Assembly: GCA_024704765.1 (NCBI GenBank)
Contig: JAKMXF010000310.1
Span: 372,001 to 436,000 of the forward strand
Direction: 5' to 3'
DNA: 64,000 nt
Source: Oopsacas minuta
Taxonomy: Eukaryota; Porifera; Hexactinellida; Lyssacinosida; Leucopsacidae
The position numbers and the translations under genes were made by a program. Numbering within the stretch: position 1 is the first letter of the stretch; the number at the start of each line of letters is the position of its first letter. The notes beneath the pieces were generated by a model, which was not told where the DNA came from, made no database searches, and was given only the letters and a program-made list of their open reading frames with translations. Of the stretch, positions 21,958 through 32,835 are shown piece after piece.

Positions 21958-22305
21958 ATGTCAGCCTACCAGCACTACAGAAACACAACATTAGGTAACT
22001 GTTTGGAAGAAGCACTCGAAGAATTGATCCAATCGCAGAACATTTCGTCTGATTTGGGTATTCATGTGCTGATGCAATTTGACCGAGCTATGAACCACTT
22101 ACTCAAGGATAAAGTCCGCAACAAATTTGGTTTCAAAGGCTCTCTCTACGCATACAGATATTGTGACAACGTGTGGACCTATGTACTCAAGGATGCGGAG
22201 TTCAAACCAAGCACGAAAGACGGGAGTGACGGAGTAATTCAAGTTTCGAAAGTAAAGTTTGTCGCATGTGAAGCACTAATTCAGAAAAGTGCAGGAGAGA
22301 CTTAG
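21958..22305 (+). CDS. GTF2A2: Transcription initiation factor IIA gamma (small) subunit
   Basis: A complete 115-residue intronless gene. TFIIA gamma pairs with the TFIIA alpha/beta subunit, binds TBP on the TATA element and stabilises the pre-initiation complex. The sequence matches the family end to end: [20 protein letters not shown] (N-terminal helical part), then [17 protein letters not shown] and the beta-barrel part [17 protein letters not shown] and [10 protein letters not shown]. The length is normal (vertebrate form about 109). The ATG follows AGCAAG, and a TATAAATA lies upstream. No abnormality is seen. Confidence 0.97.
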   Translation: MSAYQHYRNTTLGNCLEEALEELIQSQNISSDLGIHVLMQFDRAMNHLLKDKVRNKFGFKGSLYAYRYCDNVWTYVLKDAEFKPSTKDGSDGVIQVSKVKFVACEALIQKSAGET

Positions 22306-23845
22306 AGAGAGAGAGCAGACAAGCAGTCTATCTAAGATGTACAAATTATTATTCATACAAATAATATACATTAAATATTTTACACATTTTGAACACTGGT
22401 CTGCATCTGTATTCTTTATAATACTATCATTTCTGATAACTAAATAGTAAATATGAATATGGACAATCTCATGATTGGGAATGATATTTTTGAGAGAAAT
22501 AATGAAATAGGGTTACGCAGTTATGGACAAATAAATTAGCAAACATACATAAAATGTATTACTCGTCATAATTGACACCTAATTTCTGGCACGGAACGGT
22601 ATCATTCCGGAAATTCTGAGGTATCTAATTTACGGAACTGTATTATTCCGTAAAATATAATGACATAATTGACGGAATAGGATGGCTACCCAAGGTGTTA
22701 GTTATTATAGGCAATATTATAATTATACCTTTCTATATAATAGCAACGAATTGAATATTTAAGCCATTCAGCTCTATTCCCTTCTTTATAAATATCCATC
22801 GATTGTGATATGTAAGACTTATTAAAAACTTGAGAATAGACGAACTCTACTGTAGTAAATAACTGGAATAGATTAGTTTGAAATAAATACAAACATTCTT
22901 ATTCATCAACAAGCTACTCAGTTGTATCAACAGGTTCTCCTCAATCTCAAAGCAAAGCTCCTGAAAACTCCCATATCCTCTCTTCTTATATCAATGTCCC
23001 AAACTGCGAACACACCGATCAGCTATCTCACAAATCGGAGAGGGAGGTACTAGAATATTCACACAAGAAAGTACATATTCTAACAGCTGGTAAGAAAGGG
23101 AAGTGTGAATGAACTTGAAGGTTAACATTATTATAGATTTCTTAATGAAGAAATCACCGAATATACATCGTGCATCGCTGCAATTAAGAATAATAGTAGA
23201 GTACATGTTATGTGATTTGAAGGAGAATTCTTTAAGTTAAGATATCCTGCAGATACAATATGCAATAGCTGTTAGCACATGCTATATCTTCATAACTGAC
23301 ATAAGACATTTCTGTCTGTTTAAACTTTATATGACCAATTCGAACTTGTGAATAGAACAGAGAAGACAGACTGTATAGAATAATAGGTAAGCATACATAA
23401 CGGTATGTCTTCATATACACACAAATGGAGTATTTGTAGCATACATAAACTGCTATAATAGAGTTTCCATTTTCTCAGCACTGCCATAAATCTAATCTAA
23501 CTTAGATGCTAAACAGCTACATAAACCCCTCAAGATATTAAACTGACTACAAATTGTGTAGTCTTAAATGTGTGCACATATTTAATAGAAATAGTTACTG
23601 TGTCTATCAGGGACTGGAATAAAATCGTTACATTCTATAGTCTATAAGAATTAAGGATTGCTTGCTAAATATAATGCCACAAGCTATCCGCTACTATCTC
23701 TGACAATTATGATGCAATCTTGAAATGACCATATATGGTATTATTGATGACTGAGCAATAATCCTTGGACACATCATATCTAAATGTATTACCAGGGTAT
23801 GGAAAGTCGGGTATAAACCATATGGTTGCAAGATGATTGTTGCGT
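22306..23845. other. Long intergenic stretch right of TFIIA gamma
   Basis: AT-rich, mostly without coding signal. A plus-strand open frame at about 22936-23110 (STGSPQSQSKAPENSHIL...) looks mildly protein-like, but has no start, family or clear splice sites, so it is not called. The repeated CGGAAT motifs at 22590-22680 (ACGGAACGGTATCATTCCGG, ACGGAACTGTATTATTCCG) are short inverted repeats. Confidence 0.35.
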
Positions 23846-24088
23846 GGTAGAATTACTACCCATGGCGGAATTACTACCTACTGTTTTATGACTTCTCTGA
23901 TTGAATAAGCAATCACACGAAACTTAGTTCTGATTACACCTTCATGTCTAGCTTTATACTTATACCTTATAAACTCAAATATAGAAGTATTTTCCTGATT
24001 GAATTATTCTTGCATGAATATGGGGCTGTTCGAATGTCACACTTAATATATTAATTGGATTTTAGGCAGATGGACGAATCTGCATATA

Positions 24089-25401
24089 CTAGGTTGTCCA
24101 AAAAGTTCGCGGAATTTTATCCCTAGTTTGTGTTATATACACTCTATCAATTAGCCTATTGTTTCGATTAATTCTAATATCCCTTATCTCAATTATCCTA
24201 ACTTTTGTAATCAAAAAGTTTGGTTTAGGTATTCTTTTAGCATCATTTACGATTGTCGTATTTTTTTCTAAAATGGAAAACTCAGAAGATGGGAAACGAT
24301 ATATCATTTGGTTTCTCTGGAAACAAAATAAAAGTGGAAGCGAGATTCTCTACGAGATGGAAAAGGTTTATGGTAGTAAATGCCCTGGCAAATCGATGGT
24401 TTACAAATGGATTGACAGATTTAATGATGGGCATTCAACTGTTGATGATAACCCAAGACCTGGTCGTCCGAAAACATGTTCCAACCAAGAAAATATCAAA
24501 ATTATATCAAACATTCTTGATAAAGATAGACGTGTGACTCTGCGGCAGTTAGAGGAAGAATTGGGGATGTCAAAATCAATACTTGATAAGATTCCAACTG
24601 AACAATTGGGAATGTCGAGAGTTCTTTCTCGTTGGGTTCCCAAATTGTTATCTGAATCTCAAAGGATTGAAAGGGTTCGTGTTTGTCGCCAGTTCTTACG
24701 GATTTCTAAGAAGGAGCCAAAGTTCTTTGATCGTTTAGTCACAGGGGACGAGACTTGGTTACATTTTTATGAGCCTAAGACAAGTTTACAGACGAGTCAA
24801 TGGAAGCGTAGGCATGAAGCAACTCCTATTAGACCCAGAGCCGTCGCATCAGCAGGTAAACGGATGGCAACAGTTTTTTGGGACACAAAGGGAATAATCA
24901 TGATTGATTGGTTACCTAACAAAGTAACAATAAATACTGAATACTATGTTCAAGTTCTGAAGAAATTGCGCGAAGCTATCAAGTCTAAGAGGCGTGGCAA
25001 GTTGAGTTCTCTGTTTTTCTTCAGCATGATAATGCTCCAGCCCATTCCAGCAGGCGAACTTTGGATGAAATTCAACATTTAGGTTTCGAATTACTCCCAT
25101 ATCCCCCATACAGCCCAGATCTAGCGCCCAGCGACTACTGGCTTTTTTCAGAAATGAAAAGACCACTTAGAGGTAAACGTTTCAGCGATTTTGAGCACCT
25201 TAAGTTCGCTGTAAATTCATGGATTCAAGGTACCCCTGAAAGAATTCGTCACCACAGGAATAAATAAACTCCCATCAAAATGGAAGAAATGTATCGAGGT
25301 TAAGGGTGAATTTATTGAAAATTATGAACAATAATTAGTTGAGTATGATCATTGATAAATAAAATATATTTGCAATTCCGCGAACTTTTTGGACAACCTG
25401 G
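24089..25401 (+). mobile_element. mariner transposon 1 (complete ends, defective)
   Basis: Terminal inverted repeats GGTTGTCCAAAAAGTTCGCG (from 24092) and its inverse (ending 25401) are flanked by TA at 24087-24088 and 25402-25403. The length of 1313 bp is typical. It is inserted within the long-TIR element 23846-26354, so it is the younger of the two. Its transposase is broken. Confidence 0.95.
24274..25365 (+). pseudogene. mariner (DD34D) transposase, two frameshifts
   Basis: It starts at MENSEDGKRYIIWF with a paired helix-turn-helix DNA-binding region (residues about 1-110: SMVYKWIDRFNDGHSTVDD, RPGRPKT). The catalytic motifs are VTGDETWLHFYEP, HDNAPAHSS and YSPDLAPSDYW, with 34 residues between the second and third Asp. 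The frame is lost once near 25015, before the second Asp, and again near 25245 after WIQGT, where the normal C-terminus (KLPSKWKKCIEVKGEF) continues in another frame to about 25365. All three Asp codons survive, but no single product can be made, so the copy is inactive. Confidence 0.92.
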
Positions 25402-26698
25402 TATAGCTATTGTAGATTTCCATACTAAAGGTATATTCCCCAGCTATATGTCAACAGCTCTAAAGCGATCAGACAAAATTTCAAGAAGCGCGCTTCTGCG
25501 TTCCAACTAGACAAAGAATCTCGTCTGTATAAGGTTGTTCTAATTGCATATCATTCCTATTAATCAAATTTAACTCGTTACGAGCTCTATGCCTTGCGGA
25601 CACTTGTGTGGTATTCTACATGCTACCAAGTTAGCCCATTCACTTTGTAATTGTAAATGCCCGCACAACAATCGCTTCGCTGTTGTTGTGAATAGCTAGG
25701 TACTTCTTTTCATGGCGAGGAATGGACAAAGACATCCGTGATTATGTACGTTAGAATTATTAGATGTCATCGAACAGCCATATACAGACTACAAGATGCG
25801 AATTATCCAAATATTAAATACGTCCCCTTAAGGATATGAGAGTATATTGCATTTTTCATTAGCACTGCACTATATGAATATATAATTGTTTTTTCGACCA
25901 GATTTATCGACAAAATTTCCTTTCGACAAACTTTCTGCCAACGTTATTGGTCAGATCATTCACAATTATGATGGAGATAAATACTTTTATATAAGTTTAT
26001 AATGCAGACTGGTTCGATGATACAGAAGTGTTTTACTACTACAAAATTCTTGTTTTCTTGTTTGTTTATACTATTAGCTACTTTTATGTATTTTCTAGTT
26101 TTATTCATTCGTATTTATGTTTGCATTGTTTTAATTTCCATATATTTCATCCAAGTATCAAATATCAAGTATTGAATCTCTTACTTCCATTTCGTGAATT
26201 CTATAAACTTCTGATTTTCTCAAATAATTACTGATCATTTTGAGTAGATGTAAAATTGAGGTGTAATCAGAACTAAGTTTCGTGTGATTGCTTATTCAAT
26301 CAGAGAAGTCATAAAACAGTAGGTAGTAATTCCGCCATGGGTAGTAATTCTACCCCATAACATTAATGGTTGTAAGTTATAGGTGAATATTAGCAGAAAT
26401 GTGTCATCCATGGTCACTACTATAACTCTAGAACCTGAGAACTTTATTATTCAATTTTTTAATATTTTGTATGGAAATATCCTTGGATCAATTGGTGTTA
26501 ATTCTAGATATTCCCGTTATAGCAAATCAAATGACGTCATTTCGACCTGAGACTCGTCTGATGACATAGCTTGTGTTACTATTAACTCCAAAATGCACCA
26601 ACTTTGTATTATCGTGAATATTATTATTTCCTATCAAATTCAATGAACTTAAGTAATCTATGATCCTTGAAATTATGGTCAGTGGTATGGCCTTATAT

Positions 26699-27178
26699 GG
26701 GGTCACGTCGTTAGCCCAAATTCGTATGTATGCATTAGTCCAAATATCAAAATCGGTATTAGTCCAAATTTTTGGTGATGTTTGCGTTAGTTTACCTCTT
26801 TTGCATCGATATTCTTCAATCTTATATTCCATGAAATATAATCATGCCTTTATAGGAGGCCATTGACGGAAAGATGGTGACGGGGAAATTTCGTCGCGGA
26901 AAAATGGTCATGGAAATTTATGATTAGAAGATATGACTAAAAGAACGCCAACGCCACTATTTCCAATTAGAATTTGGAATCTTCACACAAGAATTAACAG
27001 TCGCGAGAGAAGATGAGCATTTCAGTTGACTATATGGATAACTATTGTAGTGTTTGATTGGATTCGAGTTGGATCTAGAGCAGGTTGTGACTAATACCGA
27101 TTTTGATATTTGGAAGAGCGCAAACATGTAAAATTGGACTAATGCATACATACGAATTTGGACTAATACATGCGCCCC
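26699..27178. mobile_element. GGGG-ended TIR element with subterminal repeat motifs, copy 1
   Basis: It starts GGGGTCACG and ends ATGCGCCCC, with CCTTATAT/CTTATAT duplicated at both ends (26692-26698 and 27179-27185). Each arm carries several copies of a motif like GCATTAGTCCAAATT (26734, 26757; inverted near 27136, 27160). The interior is non-coding. A relative with GCATTAGGTCGAATT motifs is at 55739-56320. The superfamily is uncertain. Confidence 0.7.
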
Positions 27179-27217
27179 CTTATATATCGAAGCTCACGAA
27201 TATGACAATAAATAAAC

Positions 27218-27523
27218 CTATAGTACATTCATCCCTGGTTTAGTTCCTAAATACCTCAAAATCACAAAAACATCATAAAGTATACCTGTTTCTTCTCCAT
27301 GACTGAAAGCATGTCTGACTAAATTAGATCCTAAAGTTGTAGAGCTCTTGTTTATAGAGTCAAGAATCTGTTTGTTAGAATATTCCTCTATCAGGTTGGG
27401 AGGGTAAGGACGTTCAGCGACTAATCTGGATATATCAACTATACTATTAGTCTGAACAATAGAGAGAGCAGCTAACTCAGAGTCCCATTGTTCTAGCCGC
27501 TCTGAAACTGAAGTAATACTCAT
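27218..27523 (-). CDS. Small unrecognised protein, possibly multi-exon
   Basis: An open frame of 101 residues starts at ATG (MSITSVSERLEQWDSELAAL). The first about 85 residues look like an alpha-helical globular or coiled protein (NSIVDISRLVAERPYPPNLI, NKQILDSINKSSTTLGS). After HGEET there is a good donor (CAG|GTATAC), so the rest of the frame may be intron and the gene may continue leftward; no next exon was found before the repeats at 27178. It is a same-strand neighbour of NUF2, with about 210 bp between them. I do not recognise the family. Confidence 0.5.
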   Translation of the reverse strand: MSITSVSERLEQWDSELAALSIVQTNSIVDISRLVAERPYPPNLIEEYSNKQILDSINKSSTTLGSNLVRHAFSHGEETGILYDVFVILRYLGTKPGMNVL

Positions 27524-27734
27524 ACTAATATTTAATCAAAACAATCATTAATTGTCAAATAAGATGATTTGGGTGGAGACCGTGGAGTGCGGAATATCTA
27601 ATTTGACTGTCCGTTGGTGTTCGCATAAACGAAGTTCCACTGTAGTTCAATATATCAATTAATATAATACGTTACTGCATGATAATATGATTCAACTTAA
27701 ATCGTTGAGAACGTTCTAACAATTATAGTACAAA

Positions 27735-29117
27735 TTAATTAATCTTAAAATTACTTATTAAACGGGTAACATTAGTCTCTAGCTTTTCTCGTTCATTATT
27801 GCAGTGCTCAGTAAAATTCTCTAAATAAGTGGTCAGTTTGCCCTTCTGCTCTCTAAAGCTTTTCCTGTAATCCTCCATTACTTCATTCAGAGAAGCTATA
27901 TCTAATTTAGCGTCGTCGATGTTCTCAATATTCCTCTCCAGCTCACTCTGTAACACTTCAGCCTCGTTAGGAAGTTTTGACATAGCTTCTCCATAAAAAT
28001 GCTGGTTAGTAGTGTTGATTAGACGTTCATGCTTCTCTTTCAGGTTGTCTATACGTTTAGTTATCAGTGCTCTTGACTGGAACACACTCTCCAGTTCTGT
28101 TTGATGTACTTCTTGCTGACGGATCAATGAAGCACATGTTTGATTCGCAAGCTCCGTGTCTTTCACAAGAAATTCAAGCTCTTTACTAAAGGTAAGTACA
28201 ACCTCAAATTCCTCAAGTATGCTATCATATGCCTCTAATTTCTTACAATGACTAATCTGAGCTTCAAGAGAATTCTGCTCTTCACATAAACTATCTAGTG
28301 TTCTCTTTGATGAGGTCCTCTGTTCCAGAAGTTTGTCAGGAGAAGAGACGATAAGTTTAGATTTCTTCTCAGTTTCATGCCGCTTGTCTAACAGATACAA
28401 TTTCGCTTGACTAATGCGGTCTTTAGAGTGAAGCACTATCTTTTCACTCTCTTGCATCTGAACGGTTGCTGCTGGGATAGAACCTATTACAAAATCTAAT
28501 TCAGAACAGATTGCAGTCATCTCTTCTCTCACTTTATCTTTAGCATTCTCTTCCATGTCTGCTTTGGCAAGATTCATCTCATAAGTCTCTAGAGAGTTAC
28601 TCACTTCCTGTTTGAGTAGACAAACCTCTGCACGAAGGGAATCCTCATCCCTTTTATCATCCATGGTCTTCGATTCCTCAAGAACAGAAAAGCGTAGAAA
28701 TTCAATAAATATTTTGAAGAACATAATAGTCCTAGATAGGTCAGGGGCAGCAATATCTTTAAAGAATAAGGTAGGGGCTGAGGCAAGACAAAACATCTCT
28801 CGTACAGCAAAGAAAAACCGCATATTATGATATGGACGAGCGAGATCTTTGGTAAATACTATATCAACAGGGAGAGTAGATCTGAGCACTGTTGGAGTAA
28901 TGAGATCTTCTGCACTGATCGGAGACGAACAGCGTAGGAAAAAATTGTAAATTTCAAATATTTTATTAGGATCACATGATAATAAATCTTCTGTAGAAAT
29001 AATAGGATGATCTATATTGAACAAGTCACTTAGAATCGGTAAGATTCCAATAATCCCATCTATATCCAATCTATCTTGTTTAGCTTTTTTACCCAACTTT
29101 TTAAGTTTTCCCGCCAT
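27735..29117 (-). CDS. NUF2: Kinetochore protein Nuf2-like (Ndc80 complex)
   Basis: A complete 460-residue intronless gene with ATG at MAGKLKKLGKKAK. The length matches Nuf2 (about 464 in vertebrates). Residues about 15-145 resemble the Nuf2 calponin-homology head (GIIGILPILSDLFNIDHPI, then DLSRTIMFFKIFIEFLRFS). The rest is almost continuous coiled coil (residues about 150-455), as in the rod that pairs with Ndc80/Hec1. Nuf2-Ndc80 heads bind microtubules at the outer kinetochore. The call rests on the head pattern plus architecture; similarity is moderate, so another CH-coiled-coil protein (for example an IFT81-type relative) cannot be fully excluded. Confidence 0.72.
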   Translation of the reverse strand: MAGKLKKLGKKAKQDRLDIDGIIGILPILSDLFNIDHPIISTEDLLSCDPNKIFEIYNFFLRCSSPISAEDLITPTVLRSTLPVDIVFTKDLARPYHNMRFFFAVREMFCLASAPTLFFKDIAAPDLSRTIMFFKIFIEFLRFSVLEESKTMDDKRDEDSLRAEVCLLKQEVSNSLETYEMNLAKADMEENAKDKVREEMTAICSELDFVIGSIPAATVQMQESEKIVLHSKDRISQAKLYLLDKRHETEKKSKLIVSSPDKLLEQRTSSKRTLDSLCEEQNSLEAQISHCKKLEAYDSILEEFEVVLTFSKELEFLVKDTELANQTCASLIRQQEVHQTELESVFQSRALITKRIDNLKEKHERLINTTNQHFYGEAMSKLPNEAEVLQSELERNIENIDDAKLDIASLNEVMEDYRKSFREQKGKLTTYLENFTEHCNNEREKLETNVTRLISNFKIN

Positions 29118-30587
29118 GCAAAAGATGATTATAAATGCTAATTATTGGAAAATAATTAAGTAAATCAAATGACACAATTAACATTACTCGAGAATATCTA
29201 AATTTAAATTTAATATTAATCTCAATAAACTATAAATTAATATTAAATATAATTGGATAGTAAAACTTAAGTCATTTTCTTATCTGAAAGATGATGCCTC
29301 CTTACTTCCAAATATTTACTAGTAGCACAATATGATACTTTCAGTGTATACTTCCAAATTAGGGAATTATGACTAATAAGGGGAGTATGAGAAAAACTCT
29401 TTATAGAGAACTAAATCAATATCACTACAAAAATGCCATACATCATTCAAGCAATAGGTTCAGGTTAGTTAGATCATATATGATAATCAATATATGGCGT
29501 ATAAGCTAGAGATAAGATGAATTGGAAAACAGTAGTGTTGCATTAGGATGACTGTACTGGATGTATAGACAAATAGGAAGTACATTAAATAAGTTATACT
29601 GTACTAAAGGTCACATACTGAAACAAGAGCTGACCTGTTAGTATGATTAGTTCTGACAGTTGGTTAAGTATGGTTGTAGGAACCACTTTTTCTGTTAGAA
29701 TTCAGTTGTAATGAAATTGCTTTGGTATTGCATTTGCTAACACCAAAGCTATTTCAAAATATACATAGAATTTATTAATAGAATATTATACAGATGATAA
29801 GTATAATATTCTATTAATAAATTCTAGTCATATTTTCGCAATAGTGTGTTTAATTATAATTAATGGTTAAATCAAATAAATAATGATTGCTAATATCCTA
29901 CAGATGTCAGAATACTACATATGTTGAAAATACCAGGCAATCAAGAACATACTGAATTCTAATTAAAACAGGTTCAAATTAATAATTGCTTTTCTATATT
30001 TTTGGGAAATTTAAAGAATTGTAACATATTCAAAGATTGAAATATCTAACGGTATCATAAGTAGAAATTTGTATGAATTACTGAATGAATTATATGCACA
30101 AGACAACAATCTCACTAATAAAGCTAAGAATTATGGCGTCATGCTGAACTAAGATTAGAAAGTTTGAAGAAGAGTTCTCAAATACAGTTAACATCGAACC
30201 CACAGGGGATCATAATCTGTTCGAGTTAACAGATGCGATAAGTATTAAAAGTACAACGAAGGGAAGTGAACATTCGTTCGAGATAACGAATGTTGCTTAA
30301 ACTGCAATTTGACCGAAGTAGAAGAATTTTGAGAATTAATCTCATAAAGTTTTTGATAATTCGCATAAACTGATAAATTCTAATTAAACTAATCCCCAGG
30401 TATTGCTGATGAATGAACACAATATGTTTACCATTATTCGCTTGCAGCAGCAAATTTTCTGATAATTCAGGGATGTTTTAGCTCAAAGTACATCTAATCA
30501 CATAATATTGGAAACTTAGTCAATCGTGCAATCGCGGCCGGCTGTATTGAGTAGTAATATAGCCTCAAGAGCTAAAAGGATATAAAC
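29118..30587. other. Intergenic region between NUF2 and the hAT fragment
   Basis: AT-rich with no convincing gene. It contains a perfect 26-bp-stem hairpin (29766-29826) and a short imperfect inverted repeat around TTGCTTTGGT / ACCAAAGC (29720-29755). Confidence 0.4.
29766..29826. repeat. Perfect long-stem hairpin
   Basis: Arms 29766-29791 and 29801-29826 are exact reverse complements (26 bp, beginning TAGAATTTATTAATAG), with a 9-base loop AGATGATAA. Flanking CTAG/TAG bases do not show a clear duplication. It may be a tiny MITE or a young foldback. Confidence 0.85.
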
Positions 30588-31048
30588 ACGGGTGGATTAT
30601 GGCATAGGCCAAATAGGCCATGGCCTAGGGCCCCGCGCATAATTAGATTTCCTGTAAAATTATTTAAACGAGGCTTGATATTTTTGGAGATAGACTCAAT
30701 TTCGTATCAAGCTACTAACACTACAGGAGAAAGATCCTTTTCTGTATTGAAAAGAGTGAAGAACGAACTTCGATCGACAATATGCGAAGACAAATTATGT
30801 AACCTGTCTTTGTTGTGCATTGAATCGGATTTGACGAAAAACATCGACTTTCAGGATGTAATTCATGACTTTGCAAAAATGAAATCAAGAAAAAGGTTAA
30901 TTTGACGGATATGTAATGATGCATTTATCTAATTACTAGTTTACTACATATTGACTGTATTTTCATACAATTGTATTTAGTCTTAGAGGAATATGTAGGG
31001 CCCACCAAAACGTATGGCCTAGGGCCCCGCAAAGTCTTAATCTGGCCC
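30588..31048 (+). mobile_element. Deleted hAT element with C-terminal transposase fragment
   Basis: The left end CACGGGTGGATTATGG and right end (inverse CAGGGCCAGATTAAGAC) are diverged hAT-type termini, with imperfect 8-bp duplication GATATAAA / TATACAAA. Between them, 30690-30905 encodes the hAT dimerisation region: ERSFSVLKRVKNELRSTICE, then LCNLSLLCIESDLTKNIDF. GGCCTAGGGCCCCGC blocks repeat near both ends. The N-terminal and catalytic parts are gone. Confidence 0.75.
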
Positions 31049-32760
31049 TGTATACAAAGTATTAACTTCTACCTACACTTTACAGACATCTCATTGATAA
31101 TTTTGAAACAATAATTACATAAATACTGAATAACTGGAACAATGTAAATATTTGCAACTGGTTCAAGCGAATTACTTAGTTAATCAGCAATTTGATGCTA
31201 AGGGCTTTATCAAGTTGTTATCCTACGAATATAATGTTGAATTGATTATACTTTAAAGATTACATAATACAGATTGAATTAATTTGGGTAAGTTGATAAC
31301 ACCTCCTATACATTATGCTGGTGAATATTGGTGGTGGATTCAAATATAATTGTACACCAAATTATTCAATAATAAAAAGCAAAACTAGCATTAGGTTGGA
31401 AGAGAAAGTTTGCAGAAATGATTTCTTATACTTCTAGACAATGCAAAATTTTAGGCAATATACTATACGAGTACGTGCATATCATATTCAAATACTGTTA
31501 TTACATTCAACCAGATGTACACAAGTTCAAATACCATTAAATATGTTTACAAATAATGAAAAAAGACAAAGGCGAGGAATGATAACATTTTGTTGCATAA
31601 ATGATAGTGTAGAATAAAGTCAACTGAAATTAATTTCTAAGGAATATTTTAATGAGTTTGAAAATTATCCTAGGCCAGGCAGGCAAGAGTTTAACCGCTA
31701 GCCCGTTACAGCAAGGTATTTCGACAATGAGTAAGGCTGACGCATACATTCATTTCAGGATTAGGAATCCCAAGCATTTGATATTGATCAAAAAGTTAAC
31801 AAATATGCAAATAATTATAAAAATCTAGAATTCAATATTTGTGATGTTTTTGGATGATTTTAATCAGATTATTTAAATCAAATAGTCAGTGGTGGCGGAG
31901 TATGAGACTCTGATGCATACTTGGCTTGAAATCCAATGAAAATATTCGATAATTCTCGCAATCTTCTGACAAAATAGTCAAAATAGTGAAAAATTCATAT
32001 TATTTACATATATAATTAGAAATCCAGGGAAAATTTCGAAAATCCTGGGATTTCGAGATAAATATCCAGGGAAATAGTTAGAGAGTGTTAGTAAGTATGC
32101 TAATGTGGGAAGTGGCTTTGCTAACGCAATGGCAGCACGTACAATCCCGGGGCTAGCTGTATTTTATATCTCAGACAATTATCATGATAATGATTATTGG
32201 AAGAAGTCAAGAATTTAGCTTTTTAATTAATAATAAGATATGCAGTAGGCAGATATCAACAGCATATGTATCGGCGGAAGAAACACTACCAATCATAAAG
32301 TACTTTACAAAATCCTGAGAAAACATTGATAAGAGGTTGATTACTTCAATCAGTAATGCTGACCTTCACAGAGATAATTGTTGCAACGTTAATCAACCTA
32401 ATAGGTTATGCGAGTATGTTTGTTACAGGAATTATTCTAAAAAGGAATATTATTAGTAATATGATTCTTAGCTGTGAGAATAAATTCAGAGTAAAATATC
32501 AATGAAAATACATAATTTCGTTGTTGGAAGTTGAAAGACAAATTAAAGCCAATTAAAAGAAATAATATTTATAGAATTCAGAATTTCCTGATTGAAAATA
32601 CATGAAAATTATTATAACTGAAATAGTTTATATTAGGGAATAAGTTGAAAGTAAAATTATTATAACTGAAATAGTTTATAAGTCTATGTTAGGAAATAAG
32701 GTTATATGATGAGTATATATAATTACACTGAAAGTAGTGAGTCAGTCAAATAGTTGGGAG
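31049..32760. other. Intergenic region upstream of the ArfGAP/PH gene
   Basis: AT-rich. A near-identical direct repeat (ATTATTATAACTGAAATAG at about 32611 and 32656) lies near its right end. No gene or RNA is recognised. Confidence 0.4.
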
Positions 32761-32768
32761 TATAAATA
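32761..32768 (+). promoter_or_regulatory. Candidate TATA box of the ArfGAP/PH gene
   Basis: TATAAATA, 68-75 bp before the ATG at 32836. It is the same octamer as upstream of TFIIA gamma. Confidence 0.5.
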
Positions 32769-32835
32769 TCGTGAGTTTGAAACATAGTAAATAAACTCAG
32801 CAAGACTCAAACATAAGAAATCAAAACAAAACAAA

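Larger units (their letters stand above)
23846..26354. mobile_element. Long-TIR DNA element (MULE-like), interrupted by a mariner
   Basis: The left arm (23846-23940) and right arm (26260-26354) are nearly identical inverted repeats of 95 bp, including GGTAGAATTACTACCCATGG and TGGCGGAATTACTACC. Weaker similarity extends about 13 bp outward. Direct repeats ATGGTTGCAAG (23822-23832) and ATGGTTGTAAG (26366-26376) flank it, fitting a 9-11 bp duplication. Without the mariner it would be about 1.2 kb. The interior encodes no transposase, so it is non-autonomous. MULE assignment rests on arm and duplication lengths only. Confidence 0.7.

Noticed and set aside
24010-24030. tRNA B-box-like GTTCGAAT
   Set aside because: No A box or acceptor stem could be paired around it; the other GGTTCGA matches (18034, 26012) fail the same test.
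26527-27151. Open frames on both strands near 26.5-27.2 kb
   Set aside because: They fall inside the GGGG-ended TIR element and translate its repeated motifs (ALVQI...ALVQ), not a protein.
30226-30453. Minus-strand 75-residue frame
   Set aside because: Random-looking composition in AT-rich DNA, with no neighbours or signals to support a gene.
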